64,000 bases of DNA, from assembly GCA_017513095.1 (NCBI GenBank), contig JAFWDJ010000005.1, forward strand, positions 44,557-108,556, in the 5' to 3' direction. Source of the DNA: Clostridia bacterium. GTDB taxonomy: Bacteria > Bacillota > Clostridia > Oscillospirales > RGIG577. Below the pieces are notes generated by a model. It saw only the letters and a list, made by a program, of their open reading frames with translations, was not told the origin of the DNA and ran no database searches. The position numbers were made by a program, and so were the translations under genes. This document shows positions 52,091 to 61,417 of this stretch, piece by piece (the first letter of the stretch is position 1; every line of letters begins with the position of its first letter).

Positions 52091-53809
52091 ATGGGCAAGA
52101 TCAACGGCGGCTATCTCGCTGCCAAAGCACTGAAACAGGAAGGCGTAGAAGTTGTATTCACCCTCGTAGGCGGACATATCACCCAGCTTTTATACGGCTG
52201 CCGCGACGAAGGCATAAAGGTTGTTGACTGCCGCCATGAGTGCGCAGCAGCTTATGCCGCAGACGCATACGCAAGAGCTACCGGCAAGCCGGGCGTAGTT
52301 ATCACGACGGCAGGCCCCGGCATCACCGACACCGTAACGGCTATGATCGAGGCTAAGATGTTAGGTTCGCCCGTTATCCACATCGGCGGCGCAGGCATGC
52401 AGCCGTTCGTTGACACCGGCGCTCTGCAGTGCATAAACTCCCTCGAGGTAATGGCTACCTGCACGAAGTGGGCAAGAAGAGTCGGCGCAGGCAACCGCAC
52501 CGCTGAGTATATCGCCATGGCGTTCAGATATGCGCTCGCAGGCACTCCCGGCCCGGTTTACTTAGAGATGCCCGCAGACGTTCTGGCCGTTCCCTTCGAC
52601 GACGACGCAGAGACGCTGCCGAGGAAGAAGAAGCCGCTCGATCTGCCTGCGAATTATCGCACCGACGCCGTTCCGTTCGGCGATCCCGCTCTCATCGACG
52701 CAGTTGCCGACGCTCTGGCAAACGCAAAGAAGCCCGCGTTCTTCATCGGCGACCACGCGCGCTGGAGCGCACAGTACGGCGAATGCTTCACGAAGCTTGC
52801 CGAGCATCTTCAGGCTCCCGTTATGGTCTGCAATCTCGCCCGCGGCATATTCATAGACGACCATCATCCGCTGGCTTCGATAGGCGGCAGATGCTTATGC
52901 GAGGCTGACGTTATCGTTGAGATCGGCATGAACAACAACTATCTCGTTCGCCGCGGCTGGGCTCCGTTCTTCAACGCAGACGCTACTCTCGTTCAGATCG
53001 ACACCGACAAGAACTTCATCGGCTTCAACACCCGCGCCGACATCGGTATCGTAGCGGGCGCAGGCGCAGCTATGAAGCAGCTTTACGAGGCACTCTTAAA
53101 GAGGATGCCCAACCCCGTTCCGAACGGCGGCTGGACCGCAAGAGCAAAGGAGCTCAACAAGGAGTACGACGCTACCGTAAACGCTGCCGCTAACTCCGAC
53201 GCAATTCCGATCAACCCCGGACGCTGCGCTATGGAAGTTGTTAAGTTCCTCGAGTCCGACAAGGGCAAGGACTTCTCGATTATCTGCGACGGCGGCGAGG
53301 CTTCGCTCTGGTCGGGACTCTTTGCTAAGGCAAGCCGCGCAAGCCAGGTAGTTACCTTCGGTCCTCTCGGAACGATAGGCACCGGCGCAGGCTTCTCGCT
53401 CGGTACTTACTTCGGCACCGGCAAGCCCGTTATCTATTACAGCGGCGACGGCAGCTTCGGCTTCTATCCGATGGAATTCGATACGTTCGCAAAGAACAAC
53501 GTTCCGCTCGTAGCAGTTATCTCGAACGACTCCGCATGGGGCGTAATCAAGCTGTCCGAGGAATACGGCAATAAGGATTACGTTGCAAAGAACGGTACCG
53601 TTGCGTGCGAGCTCGAAATGAACCGCCGCTACGACCTGCTTCCCGCTATGTGGGGCGGCGTAGGCGTTCTCGTTGAAAAGCCCGAGGATATCATTCCCGC
53701 AATCGAGAAGGTTATCGCATCCGGCAAGCCCGGCATCGTAAACGTAGTAGTTGACAGAGTGACCTTAAGCCCGATGACGGCAGGCGGCTCGCTCTCGACT
53801 CTTATGTAA
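52091..53809 (+). CDS. thiamine-diphosphate-dependent enzyme, acetolactate-synthase-like
   Basis: 572-residue TPP enzyme with the three-domain acetohydroxyacid synthase/pyruvate decarboxylase plan. The catalytic Glu is in DCRHECAAAYAADAY; TTAGPGITDTV and the C-terminal TPP/Mg motif GDGSFGFYPMEFDTFAKNN with VISNDSAWG are present. There is no small regulatory subunit or other branched-chain gene nearby, so it may be a catabolic or decarboxylating relative rather than the biosynthetic enzyme. The codons lean to GCA, GTT, GTA and CGC more than in its neighbours, and promoter and ribosome binding site (AGGAGG) are strong, all pointing to high expression. A terminator follows. Confidence 0.85.
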   Translation: MGKINGGYLAAKALKQEGVEVVFTLVGGHITQLLYGCRDEGIKVVDCRHECAAAYAADAYARATGKPGVVITTAGPGITDTVTAMIEAKMLGSPVIHIGGAGMQPFVDTGALQCINSLEVMATCTKWARRVGAGNRTAEYIAMAFRYALAGTPGPVYLEMPADVLAVPFDDDAETLPRKKKPLDLPANYRTDAVPFGDPALIDAVADALANAKKPAFFIGDHARWSAQYGECFTKLAEHLQAPVMVCNLARGIFIDDHHPLASIGGRCLCEADVIVEIGMNNNYLVRRGWAPFFNADATLVQIDTDKNFIGFNTRADIGIVAGAGAAMKQLYEALLKRMPNPVPNGGWTARAKELNKEYDATVNAAANSDAIPINPGRCAMEVVKFLESDKGKDFSIICDGGEASLWSGLFAKASRASQVVTFGPLGTIGTGAGFSLGTYFGTGKPVIYYSGDGSFGFYPMEFDTFAKNNVPLVAVISNDSAWGVIKLSEEYGNKDYVAKNGTVACELEMNRRYDLLPAMWGGVGVLVEKPEDIIPAIEKVIASGKPGIVNVVVDRVTLSPMTAGGSLSTLM

Positions 53810-53832
53810 TCAAAACGGCGAAAGCCATTCAC

Positions 53833-53866
53833 AAAAACGGCGCGTTTTGCGCCGTTTTTGTTTTTT
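53833..53866 (+). terminator. Rho-independent terminator after the TPP enzyme gene
   Basis: Perfect 11-bp stem AAAAACGGCGC / GCGCCGTTTTT, then GTTTTTT. Confidence 0.92.
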
Positions 53867-53905
53867 ATGTGAAAACGGCGGATATTTTTTTAATTTTATA
53901 ATGCG

Positions 53906-53939
53906 TTCCGCCGCGGAATGCTGTATAATATAATACAGC
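53906..53939. promoter_or_regulatory. paired inverted repeats in the AI-2E transporter promoter region
   Basis: TTCCGC-c-GCGGAA (about 53906-53918) is followed at once by GCTGTAT-aatata-ATACAGC (53920-53939). The second covers a TATAAT that could be the -10 box of the downstream gene; no good -35 is visible. Confidence 0.4.
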
Positions 53940-53973
53940 GGATCATTAAACACGCGGAAAGGAGAGACGGCTG

Positions 53974-55194
53974 TTGGATAAGGATGTCTTTAAAAAGTAT
54001 ATACTTATAGCAACGTATATAGTGCTTCTTTATCTCGTACTGTCTCATCTTGACGTCGTGATATCGTCGCTCGGCTTTTTATACAACGTGGTAAAGCCGA
54101 TAGTCATAGGCGCGTGCATCATGTTCGTTATGAACGTGCTTTTGAAGAAATACGAAAAGGTATTGTTCAAAAAGGGCTTTCCGACGATTAAGAACGGCGC
54201 GAAGCTAAAGCGCGTCATCTGCATACTGCTCACGTACGCCACGTTCGCCGCGTTCATAGTTATTCTGTGCGTCGTTGTCGTGCCGCAGGTGGCACAGAGC
54301 GTTCGGTCACTCGCGGAGAGCCTTCCGGGGTACCTTTCGGCGGCGAACACCGGATTTATGGATTTCGTAAGCCGTCTCGGCCTTCCCGATAACATCTGGG
54401 AGACGATACGCGGATTCTGGGATCAGTTCGAGTCGTCGTTCTCCGACATTATAAAGAGCGCGGCCGGTACGGCAATAGACGCCACCGTGACCGCGACGAA
54501 GGCGATAATCAATTTCCTTATCGGCCTTATCTTCGCCGCGTATATGCTTTTTGCAAAGGAAAAGCTTGTAAAGATAACGAAAAAGCTCTGCTACGCCATA
54601 TTTAAGGGAAAGGCAGCCGATAAGATAATTGAGATCGCGGCCGAGGCCAACGTAACGTTCGCACGGTTCATCGGCGGCCAGCTTCTCGAGGCCGTGATTT
54701 TGGGCGCGCTGTGCTTTATCGGCATGCTTATACTGAGACTGCCGTACGCGCCGCTCATCGCGTGCCTTATCGGCGCGACGAGCCTTATACCCGTATTGGG
54801 CGCTTATCTCGGAACGATACCGTCGGCGTTCATCATACTTATGGTCGATCCCATAAAGGCGCTGGTATTCGTTATCTTTATAATAGTGCTGCAGCAGATA
54901 GAGAACAATTTCATATACCCGAAGGTGGTCGGAAACGCCATCGGCCTCGAGGGTCTCTGGGTATTCGCGGCGATAGTGATAGGCAGCGGCCTCGGAGGAG
55001 TCATGGGCATGCTTGTCGGCGTGCCGCTCATGGCCGTTATATATTCCCTCGTAAGGACGTATACAGCACTGGCCGTTGAAAAGCGCGGCGTTGACGAAAG
55101 CAAATACGACGCGCAGGCGGCCGCCGCGATCATGGAAGGAACAAAAACCGATGAAAGCGCGTCCGATGAGGAAAAACCGACGAGTTCGCAGTGA
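53974..55194 (+). CDS. AI-2E family transporter
   Basis: 406 residues starting with TTG after GGAAAGGAGAG. About eight membrane segments; the family region GGQLLEAVILGALCFIGM and the IPVLGAYLGTIPSAFIIL stretch are characteristic. The C-terminal tail is polar and acidic (GTKTDESASDEEKPTSSQ). Members include E. coli TqsA and various exporters and ion antiporters, so autoinducer export should not be assumed. The site-2 protease gene follows after 15 bp. Confidence 0.9.
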   Translation: MDKDVFKKYILIATYIVLLYLVLSHLDVVISSLGFLYNVVKPIVIGACIMFVMNVLLKKYEKVLFKKGFPTIKNGAKLKRVICILLTYATFAAFIVILCVVVVPQVAQSVRSLAESLPGYLSAANTGFMDFVSRLGLPDNIWETIRGFWDQFESSFSDIIKSAAGTAIDATVTATKAIINFLIGLIFAAYMLFAKEKLVKITKKLCYAIFKGKAADKIIEIAAEANVTFARFIGGQLLEAVILGALCFIGMLILRLPYAPLIACLIGATSLIPVLGAYLGTIPSAFIILMVDPIKALVFVIFIIVLQQIENNFIYPKVVGNAIGLEGLWVFAAIVIGSGLGGVMGMLVGVPLMAVIYSLVRTYTALAVEKRGVDESKYDAQAAAAIMEGTKTDESASDEEKPTSSQ

Positions 55195-55209
55195 TTTTTG
55201 GAGTAATTT

Positions 55210-55875
55210 ATGATTTTTAACATATCAAGCATACAGGAGCTTATTTTCCGCGTGGTAGCCGTAATACTCGCGCTTACCGTGCACGAGTACGCGCACGGCC
55301 TTGCGGCGTATCTTATGGGCGACGATACGGCCAAGCGTCAGGGCAGGCTAACGCTTAACCCTTTAAAGCATCTTGACATATTCGGCGGAATAATGCTTCT
55401 TATAGCGGGCTTCGGCTGGGCAAAGCCCGTTGCCGTAAACCCCATGCGATTTAAGCATCCGCGTGCGGGCATGGCGGTAACGGCGATCTGCGGGCCCTTG
55501 TCGAATTTTATACTTGCGTTCGTGTGCTTCGTGATCGCGCTTGCCGTTCAGGTGAAATTCAAGCTGCCCAACGGCAGCATACCGGATACAGCCTCGGCGG
55601 TGATAACCTTCTTTTCGGTATGCATAAGCATGAACATCGGCCTCGGCGTGTTCAATCTCATACCCGTGCCGCCGCTCGACGGCTCGCGCGTGGTGACGGC
55701 TTTTCTGCCGGAGCGCATATACTTCGGCATAATGAGATACGAAAGATATATTATGATAGGTCTCATGGCGCTTTTGTTTTTAAATGTTTTAAACGCGCCG
55801 CTTTCGTTTCTCGTCAATCGCGTATGGTACTTCATGGCCGATCTTGCGTGGATGGTCATATCGCTGTTTATGTAA
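55210..55875 (+). CDS. site-2 protease family protein (M50)
   Basis: 221-residue intramembrane zinc metalloprotease. The HExxH motif is H25-E26-Y-A-H29 in TVHEYAHGLAA, and the second motif NLIPVPPLDGSR contains the Asp ligand. Five to six membrane segments. Short, PDZ-less members like this are widespread in Clostridia just upstream of scpA; they are relatives of SpoIVFB but the target is unknown. It lies 9 bp before scpA. Confidence 0.93.
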   Translation: MIFNISSIQELIFRVVAVILALTVHEYAHGLAAYLMGDDTAKRQGRLTLNPLKHLDIFGGIMLLIAGFGWAKPVAVNPMRFKHPRAGMAVTAICGPLSNFILAFVCFVIALAVQVKFKLPNGSIPDTASAVITFFSVCISMNIGLGVFNLIPVPPLDGSRVVTAFLPERIYFGIMRYERYIMIGLMALLFLNVLNAPLSFLVNRVWYFMADLAWMVISLFM

Positions 55876-55884
55876 GGAGGGCGC

Positions 55885-56604
55885 ATGGATAAGCCGCTTT
55901 TTAAGCTAAAGGTATACGAGGGACCGCTCGATTTGCTTCTTGATATGATAAAAAACAGCAAGGTGGATATTTTCGATATTGATATATTCGAGATATCCGA
56001 GCAGTTTTTTCTCTATATCAAAACGATGAAGGAAATGAATATGGACCTGACGGCCGACTTTCTCGTTATGGCGTCGCAGCTTCTTCTTATAAAGTCGCGT
56101 ATGCTTCTGCCCCGCGCCGAGCCCGAAGAGGAGGACCCGCGGCGCGACCTTACGTGGGCGCTTCTGGAATACGAAAGATGCAAGGAGAACGCGGCGGCGC
56201 TTGCGGAGCTTAAAAACCGCGCGGGCGAGACGTTTTCAAAGCCGCCCGAGAACCTTGTGTTCCCCAAAAAATACCGCGAAACGATGCCGCAAAGCTCGAT
56301 TGTGAACGCTTACGCGCGCGTGCTTTTAAAGAACGCGCGGCGCACGCCTCCGCGCCCCGACGATTTTTCGGAAATCCTAAAGCGCGAGATATATTCGGTC
56401 GCCGATAAGATAACGGAAATATCGAAGCGGCTAAAAATGGCGGTAAAGCTTGATTTTATAACGCTTTTTTCGCGGGTGCGCACACGTTCGGAGATAGTGG
56501 CCACGTTTCTTGCCGTTTTGGAGCTTGTTAGCGACAAAAAGATAAAGGTCACCGACGCGGGCAATATGAATTATGAAATAGAAGCAATAGACGGACCGGC
56601 GTAA
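55885..56604 (+). CDS. scpA: segregation and condensation protein A
   Basis: 239-residue kleisin subunit of the Smc-ScpAB condensin that organises and segregates the chromosome. The N-terminal signature LKVYEGPLDLLLDMIKNSK and the central MASQLLLIKSRMLLP are typical, and the C-terminal winged helix ends around LELVSDKKIKVTD. The ribosome binding site is AAGGAGG. It is co-transcribed with scpB, 12 bp downstream. Confidence 0.96.
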   Translation: MDKPLFKLKVYEGPLDLLLDMIKNSKVDIFDIDIFEISEQFFLYIKTMKEMNMDLTADFLVMASQLLLIKSRMLLPRAEPEEEDPRRDLTWALLEYERCKENAAALAELKNRAGETFSKPPENLVFPKKYRETMPQSSIVNAYARVLLKNARRTPPRPDDFSEILKREIYSVADKITEISKRLKMAVKLDFITLFSRVRTRSEIVATFLAVLELVSDKKIKVTDAGNMNYEIEAIDGPA

Positions 56605-56616
56605 AGCCGTGGGCGG

Positions 56617-57153
56617 GTGTTTAATTTGAATGCTAACGAAATAAAGGCGGCGATGGAGGCAGTGCTTTTCGCCGCGGGCGAGGCCGTGCCCGTTGAAAGG
56701 CTTGCCGCCGCGCTGGAAATCGACGCGGATGCGGCAAATGAATATATAGAAGAGCTTATCGTCGATTATGCCGCCGCGGGACGCGGAATAAAGCTCATCC
56801 GGCTTGAAGGCTCGGTTCGCCTTGTGACGAAGCCCGGGTACGCGGAGCAGGTGAAGCGCGCCCTCGATACGGGGCGAACGTATTCGCTTTCGCAGCAGGC
56901 GCTCGAGGTCTTGGCGTCCGTCGCGTACAACCAGCCCGTCACGCGCACGTATATCGACGGGATACGCGGAGTCGATTCCTCGTATTCGCTTTCGAATCTT
57001 ATCGAACGCGGCCTTGTTGAGGAGGCGGGAACGCTCGACGCGCCCGGCAGGCCGAAGCTTTACAGGACAACGAACGAATTTTTGCGGATGTTCGGCCTTT
57101 CGTCGATATCCGAGCTTCCGAAGGCGGATAGCGTTACGAAATCGGGGGAATAA
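56617..57153 (+). CDS. scpB: segregation and condensation protein B
   Basis: 178-residue partner of ScpA with two winged-helix domains. Typical segments are MEAVLFAAGEAVPVERLA and LEVLASVAYNQPVTRTYIDGIRGVDSS, followed by GRPKLYRTTNEFLRMFGL. The start is uncertain: GTG at 56617, or TTG at 56626, which is better spaced from the purine-rich GGGCGGGTG. Gap to scpA is 12 bp. Confidence 0.95.
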   Translation: MFNLNANEIKAAMEAVLFAAGEAVPVERLAAALEIDADAANEYIEELIVDYAAAGRGIKLIRLEGSVRLVTKPGYAEQVKRALDTGRTYSLSQQALEVLASVAYNQPVTRTYIDGIRGVDSSYSLSNLIERGLVEEAGTLDAPGRPKLYRTTNEFLRMFGLSSISELPKADSVTKSGE

Positions 57154-57176
57154 TACCAAAAAAGGAGGACTGACGG

Positions 57177-57776
57177 GTGATAGCACTTATATTAATAGCC
57201 GCGGTCATACTCTGCTTTCTTTTCTCCTTTTTAAAGGTGCGCGTCTCCTACGACGAGGAGCTGACGGTAGCGGTATCGATACTGTTTATCAGGGTCGACG
57301 TTTTAAAGCTCGTTTCGAAATTTCAGAATCGGGCAAAGAAAAAGCCTAAAAAAGAGAAGAAAAAGAAGCCCGAGGACGAGGTATTGACTCTCCTTGATAA
57401 GGTCTCGATTGGGTTTGCCCTTGCAAAAGAGGCCGTGTCCGGCATAACGAAGACGATAATCTTCGAGGACATCGACATAAACGTGATTTTCGGCAGCGAC
57501 GACGCGAAGAATACAGCGATGTATGCGGGATATATGTATTCGGCGGCGTATTTAATAGAGCCGTTCTTACTGGGAAATTTCAAGGTGTTAAGGAAAAACC
57601 TCGCCGTGGAGCCGCGCTTTGACGAGAAGATTTTCAAAGCGTCCGCGCGCGTTTTTATCAAGGCAAGGCTTATAAGCCTTATAATATTCGGCGTAAATAT
57701 TTTTATGGCGTACAACAGAATGAAGAAGGCAAAAAAGGACGCAAAGCCAAAAACAAGGCTTCGTCCCGTAACATAA
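57177..57776 (+). CDS. DUF2953 family membrane-associated protein
   Basis: 199 residues, GTG start after AAAGGAGG. An N-terminal membrane segment (ALILIAAVILCFLFSFL) is followed by a beta-rich part, a basic, Lys-rich stretch (KKKPKKEKKKKPEDE) and two short hydrophobic regions near the C-terminus. This matches the DUF2953 family, found in spore formers next to gerW/ytfJ. Its function is not established; the context suggests a sporulation role. Confidence 0.82.
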   Translation: MIALILIAAVILCFLFSFLKVRVSYDEELTVAVSILFIRVDVLKLVSKFQNRAKKKPKKEKKKKPEDEVLTLLDKVSIGFALAKEAVSGITKTIIFEDIDINVIFGSDDAKNTAMYAGYMYSAAYLIEPFLLGNFKVLRKNLAVEPRFDEKIFKASARVFIKARLISLIIFGVNIFMAYNRMKKAKKDAKPKTRLRPVT

Positions 57777-57835
57777 ATTATATATTTCATGGTCAAACTA
57801 TAAACGAATAATTTAAAAGACAAGGCGGTGTAATT

Positions 57836-58264
57836 ATGAGCGATCATCCTATTCATGACTTTATGAAAACGGCGATGAGCAATATCAAGGAATTGGTGGA
57901 CGTAAACACCATAGTGGGCACGCCCATAGAAACGGCGGACGGCACGGTTATAATACCCGTGTCCAAGGTGTCGTTCGGTTTTATTGCGGGCGGAAGCGAT
58001 ATCGCGTCGGCCAAGACGGATTCTACGGCGCCCGTTAAGCCGTTCGGCGCGGCCGCATCCTCGGGAGTCACGCTTACTCCGATTGCTTTTCTTATAGTGA
58101 GCAAGGGTCAGGTGAAGATGATATCGGTATCCAATTCGATAACCACGATAGATAAGGTGATAGAGCTTATCCCCGACGTTATCGACAAGGTAAAAGTAAT
58201 CGTCGACGAAAAGCTCGGCACGCAGGAGAAGGCGTGGTCGCCCGAAAATTCGGCGGAAGAATAA
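57836..58264 (+). CDS. GerW/YtfJ family sporulation protein
   Basis: 142-residue protein of the Spore_YtfJ family, known in Bacillus as GerW, which is needed for normal germination. The core VGTPIETADGTVIIPVSKVSFGFIAGG and the LTPIAFLIVSKGQVKMI segment are the family hallmarks. The ribosome binding site is AAGGCGGTG. With DUF2953 upstream it gives the usual clostridial pair. A long hairpin follows the stop codon. Confidence 0.93.
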   Translation: MSDHPIHDFMKTAMSNIKELVDVNTIVGTPIETADGTVIIPVSKVSFGFIAGGSDIASAKTDSTAPVKPFGAAASSGVTLTPIAFLIVSKGQVKMISVSNSITTIDKVIELIPDVIDKVKVIVDEKLGTQEKAWSPENSAEE

Positions 58265-58273
58265 AACGAAAAT

Positions 58274-58312
58274 ATCACCTGCCGCATCCGGTATCGCTTG
58301 ACGGCAGGTGAT
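58274..58312 (+). other. 11-bp hairpin between gerW and rluB
   Basis: ATCACCTGCCG / CGGCAGGTGAT with a 17-base loop. There is no T-run, so it is a weak terminator at best, or an RNA-stability element. Confidence 0.5.
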
Positions 58313-58361
58313 TTACGTTAAACGACGAGGCAAAAAAGACTTCATTTCGGAGGAAAGCATT

Positions 58362-59093
58362 TTGGCGGAAAAAATAAGGATACAGAAATATCTTGCCATG
58401 CACGGCGCGGCCTCGCGCCGGGGCGCGGACAGAATGGTGGAAGAGGGAAAGGTAAGAATAAACCGACGCGTCGCCGTACCGGGCGACATGGTGACGCCGG
58501 GGGAGGACGAGGTATACCTCGAGGGACGGCGCATCGGCGCGGAGACCGACAAAAAGGTTTACATAATGCTTAACAAGCCGCGCGGATACATAACGTCCAC
58601 CTCGGACGACCGCGGAAGAAAAACGGTCATGGATCTCATCTCTGACGTGCCCGTGAGGGTGTCGCCGGTGGGCAGGCTCGACTATTATTCCGAGGGGCTT
58701 CTGCTTTTATCGAACGACGGCGATTTCATATACCGCATGACGCATCCGAAGCACCATATAAGCAAAAAGTATCACGTGCTCATAAAGGGACGGGCAAGCG
58801 AGGGGCAGATCATAAAGCTTTCGCGCCCCATGAAGCTTGACGGATACATAACGCGAGGCGCGAACGTGACGCGCGAGGCCATGAGAGGCGAAAACGAGGT
58901 GCTTTCAATAGAAATATTCGAGGGCAGGAATCGTCAGATACGGCGCATGTGCGAGGAGACGGGCATTTTCGTCAAGAGACTAAGGCGCATTTCTGTGGGC
59001 CTTTTGGAGCTCGGAGACTTAAAGACGGGCCAATACCGCTTTTTAAATCCGGCGGAGCTTGCGCAGCTTCAGGATATAACGCGCGACGACTGA
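58362..59093 (+). CDS. rluB: pseudouridine synthase RluB/RsuA family
   Basis: 243 residues from the TTG at 58362, chosen for its GGAGGAAA site; an upstream ATT/ATG-type reading begins inside the preceding hairpin. N-terminal S4 RNA-binding domain (IRIQKYLAMHGAASRRGADRMVEEGKV), then the catalytic domain with the Asp in VGRLDYYSEGLLLLSNDG and the C-terminal GRNRQIRRMCE signature. It modifies 23S rRNA, by family analogy at U2605. The gene is commonly found near scpAB in Firmicutes. Confidence 0.93.
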   Translation: MAEKIRIQKYLAMHGAASRRGADRMVEEGKVRINRRVAVPGDMVTPGEDEVYLEGRRIGAETDKKVYIMLNKPRGYITSTSDDRGRKTVMDLISDVPVRVSPVGRLDYYSEGLLLLSNDGDFIYRMTHPKHHISKKYHVLIKGRASEGQIIKLSRPMKLDGYITRGANVTREAMRGENEVLSIEIFEGRNRQIRRMCEETGIFVKRLRRISVGLLELGDLKTGQYRFLNPAELAQLQDITRDD

Positions 59094-59201
59094 TTTTTGA
59101 CCGCTTGTGAAAGGAACGCTTCGACAATATTCATTTTAGGCCGCTTTTGCTTTGCAATTTTCCAAAAAAATCGTGAATTTGAGCTTTAAATGAAATTTAT
59201 C

Positions 59202-59230
59202 TTGCTTTTGATGTCCGCGTGATATAAAAT
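59202..59230 (+). promoter_or_regulatory. sigma-A promoter for the RpiR-type regulator gene
   Basis: TTGCTT (59202-59207), 17-bp spacer, TAAAAT (59225-59230). Confidence 0.6.
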
Positions 59231-59269
59231 AATCTATGTAAAAGCACACGGATAAAGGGGAGACGAAAA

Positions 59270-60142
59270 GTGACGTCCGAACGAGACCTCCTTTTGAAAA
59301 TACAGTCGTCAATGCCTTCCTTTTCAAAGGGACACAAGGCCATCGGCAAGTACATAATAGAGAATTATGATAAAGCGGCGTTTATGACGGCCTCCAAGCT
59401 CGGCCGTGCTGTGGGCGTAAGCGAGTCTACCGTTGTGCGCTTTGCCACAGAGCTGGGATACAACGGATATCCGAAGCTTCAGAAGGCTCTTCAGGAGCTT
59501 ATCCGCGCGAAGCTTACGTCGGTGCAGCGCATCCAGGCGTCGTCGGGAAGGATAAACGAGAACGAAGTTTTAAAAAACGTCATCCTGTCCGACATTGAAA
59601 AGCTGCGCCTTACGCTCGAGGACATAAAGAAGGACGATTTTCAAAGCGCCGTATCGGCCATACTGGAGGCCGAAAACATATATATTTTAGGCGTGCGAAG
59701 CTCGGCGTCGCTGGCAAGCTTTTTGGGCTTTTACTTCAATCTGATATTTGACAATATGCGTCTTATAAACACAACGAGCGTAAGCGAGATGTTCGAGCAG
59801 ATGCTGAGAGTGAAAAAGGGAGACGTCGTCATAGGCATAAGCTTTCCGCGCTATTCGAGAAGGACGGTGCGCGCGCTTCAGTACGCGAAGGACAGAGGCG
59901 CCGCGGTCGTGGCGATAACCGATACGCTCACGTCGCCGCTTACCGACTGCTCGGATTACAACCTTATCGCAAAGAGCGATATGGTGTCGTTCGTCGATTC
60001 GCTCGTCGCGCCCTTAAGCGTTATAAACGCGCTGATAGTCGCGATAGGCCTTCGCAAAAAGGACGAGGTGTTCTCGGTGTTTGAGGAGCTTGAAAACATC
60101 TGGGACGAATATGACGTATATGAAAAGAACAACGAGGTGTGA
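59270..60142 (+). CDS. MurR/RpiR family transcriptional regulator
   Basis: 290 residues, GTG start after AAAGGGGAG. The N-terminal helix-turn-helix (MTASKLGRAVGVSESTVVRFATELGY) is followed by a SIS sugar-phosphate-binding domain (GVRSSASLASFLGFYFNL, GISFPRYSRRTVRALQYA). The family senses phosphosugars and controls sugar or sugar-amine catabolism, but no sugar genes are adjacent; the next gene is a flavoprotein 2 bp downstream. It may control genes elsewhere, or this operon. Confidence 0.92.
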   Translation: MTSERDLLLKIQSSMPSFSKGHKAIGKYIIENYDKAAFMTASKLGRAVGVSESTVVRFATELGYNGYPKLQKALQELIRAKLTSVQRIQASSGRINENEVLKNVILSDIEKLRLTLEDIKKDDFQSAVSAILEAENIYILGVRSSASLASFLGFYFNLIFDNMRLINTTSVSEMFEQMLRVKKGDVVIGISFPRYSRRTVRALQYAKDRGAAVVAITDTLTSPLTDCSDYNLIAKSDMVSFVDSLVAPLSVINALIVAIGLRKKDEVFSVFEELENIWDEYDVYEKNNEV

Positions 60143-60144
60143 AT

Positions 60145-61377
60145 ATGGCTTCGCAGGTTATAGTTATAGGCGGAGGTCCCGCGGGAATGATGGCGGCGGG
60201 CATGGCCGCCGTAAGAGGCAAGGATGTAATCCTTTTTGAAAAGAACAAGTCGCTCGGAAAAAAGCTTCTGATTACGGGCAAGGGGCGCTGCAACATTACG
60301 AACATTGGCGTCGACACGCAGGGCTTTGTCGAAAACATACCGGTAAACGGCAGCTTTATGTACAGCTCGCTTAAAAAATTCGGCTCGGGCCAGCTCATCG
60401 AGTTTTTCAACAATCTGGGCCTTTACTTCATAGAGGAGCACGGCGGCCGCGTTTACCCGCAGTCGCAGCGCGCAGCCGATGTGCTTGATAAGCTTGAGCT
60501 GTTTTTGCGAAAGAGCAACGTCCGCGTTATAAACGGTGACGTGGACCAGGTGGTAATAGAAAAAGGCGCGGTGCAGGGCGTATATCTGTCGAACGATATG
60601 TATTACCCCGCAAAGAGCGTCATTGTAGCGACGGGCGGACTTTCGTATCCGCAGACGGGCTCGACGGGTGACGGATACTGGTTCGCCGGGTTCGCGGGTC
60701 ACCATATCGTTGACCCCGTGCCGGCGCTCATCCCGCTTGAAAGTCCCGACAAGGTCTGCCGCGATCTTCAGGGCCTTTCGCTTAAAAACGTGGGACTCAA
60801 GGTATACGACAAAAACGAAAAGCTCGTATACGAGGATTTCGGAGAGATGCTCTTTACGCATTTCGGCGTTTCGGGCCCCATGATTTTAAGCGCGAGCACG
60901 CATATGAGGAATTACGAGGAGAACGGATATACTATATCGATAGATTTAAAGTCGGCGCTTGATCTCGATACGCTCGAACGGCGCATCCAGAGCGAGTTTG
61001 ACGCCGCGGCGCGGCAGAACTTCTCAAATTCACTGGGCAAGCTCTTCCCCGGAAAGATGATACCCGTAATGGTGAGGCGTTCGGGCATAAATCCCGAGAA
61101 AAAATGCTCCGATATAACAAAGGAGGAGCGCGCGGAGTTTGCACGCATCATAAAGGATTTCAGAGTGCCCATCTCGGGCGCGCGCCCCATCGAGGAGGCC
61201 GTTGTAACCTCCGGCGGCGTTGATACAAAGGAAATAAACCCCGCGACTATGGAGTCGAAGCTCGTGAAGGGGCTTTACTTCGCGGGAGAAGTAATAGACG
61301 TATGCGGATATACGGGCGGATTCAATCTTCAGATCGCGTTTTCCACCGGATATGCCGCCGGCGACAGCGTAAAGTGA
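60145..61377 (+). CDS. BaiN/HI0933-like FAD-dependent oxidoreductase
   Basis: 410 residues from the ATG at 60145 (AGGTG five bases upstream); a GTG two codons earlier is less likely. The FAD dinucleotide fold starts at VIGGGPAGMMAAG. The family stretch GKGRCNITNIG and the C-terminal YFAGEVIDVCGYTGGFNLQ complete the signature. The family includes BaiN, which reduces bile-acid intermediates, but most members have no known substrate and lie upstream of cmk, as here. Confidence 0.92.
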   Translation: MASQVIVIGGGPAGMMAAGMAAVRGKDVILFEKNKSLGKKLLITGKGRCNITNIGVDTQGFVENIPVNGSFMYSSLKKFGSGQLIEFFNNLGLYFIEEHGGRVYPQSQRAADVLDKLELFLRKSNVRVINGDVDQVVIEKGAVQGVYLSNDMYYPAKSVIVATGGLSYPQTGSTGDGYWFAGFAGHHIVDPVPALIPLESPDKVCRDLQGLSLKNVGLKVYDKNEKLVYEDFGEMLFTHFGVSGPMILSASTHMRNYEENGYTISIDLKSALDLDTLERRIQSEFDAAARQNFSNSLGKLFPGKMIPVMVRRSGINPEKKCSDITKEERAEFARIIKDFRVPISGARPIEEAVVTSGGVDTKEINPATMESKLVKGLYFAGEVIDVCGYTGGFNLQIAFSTGYAAGDSVK

Positions 61378-61417
61378 TTTTAGAGGTTATCGTGTTTTCT
61401 TGGAAAGGGGTGCATTT

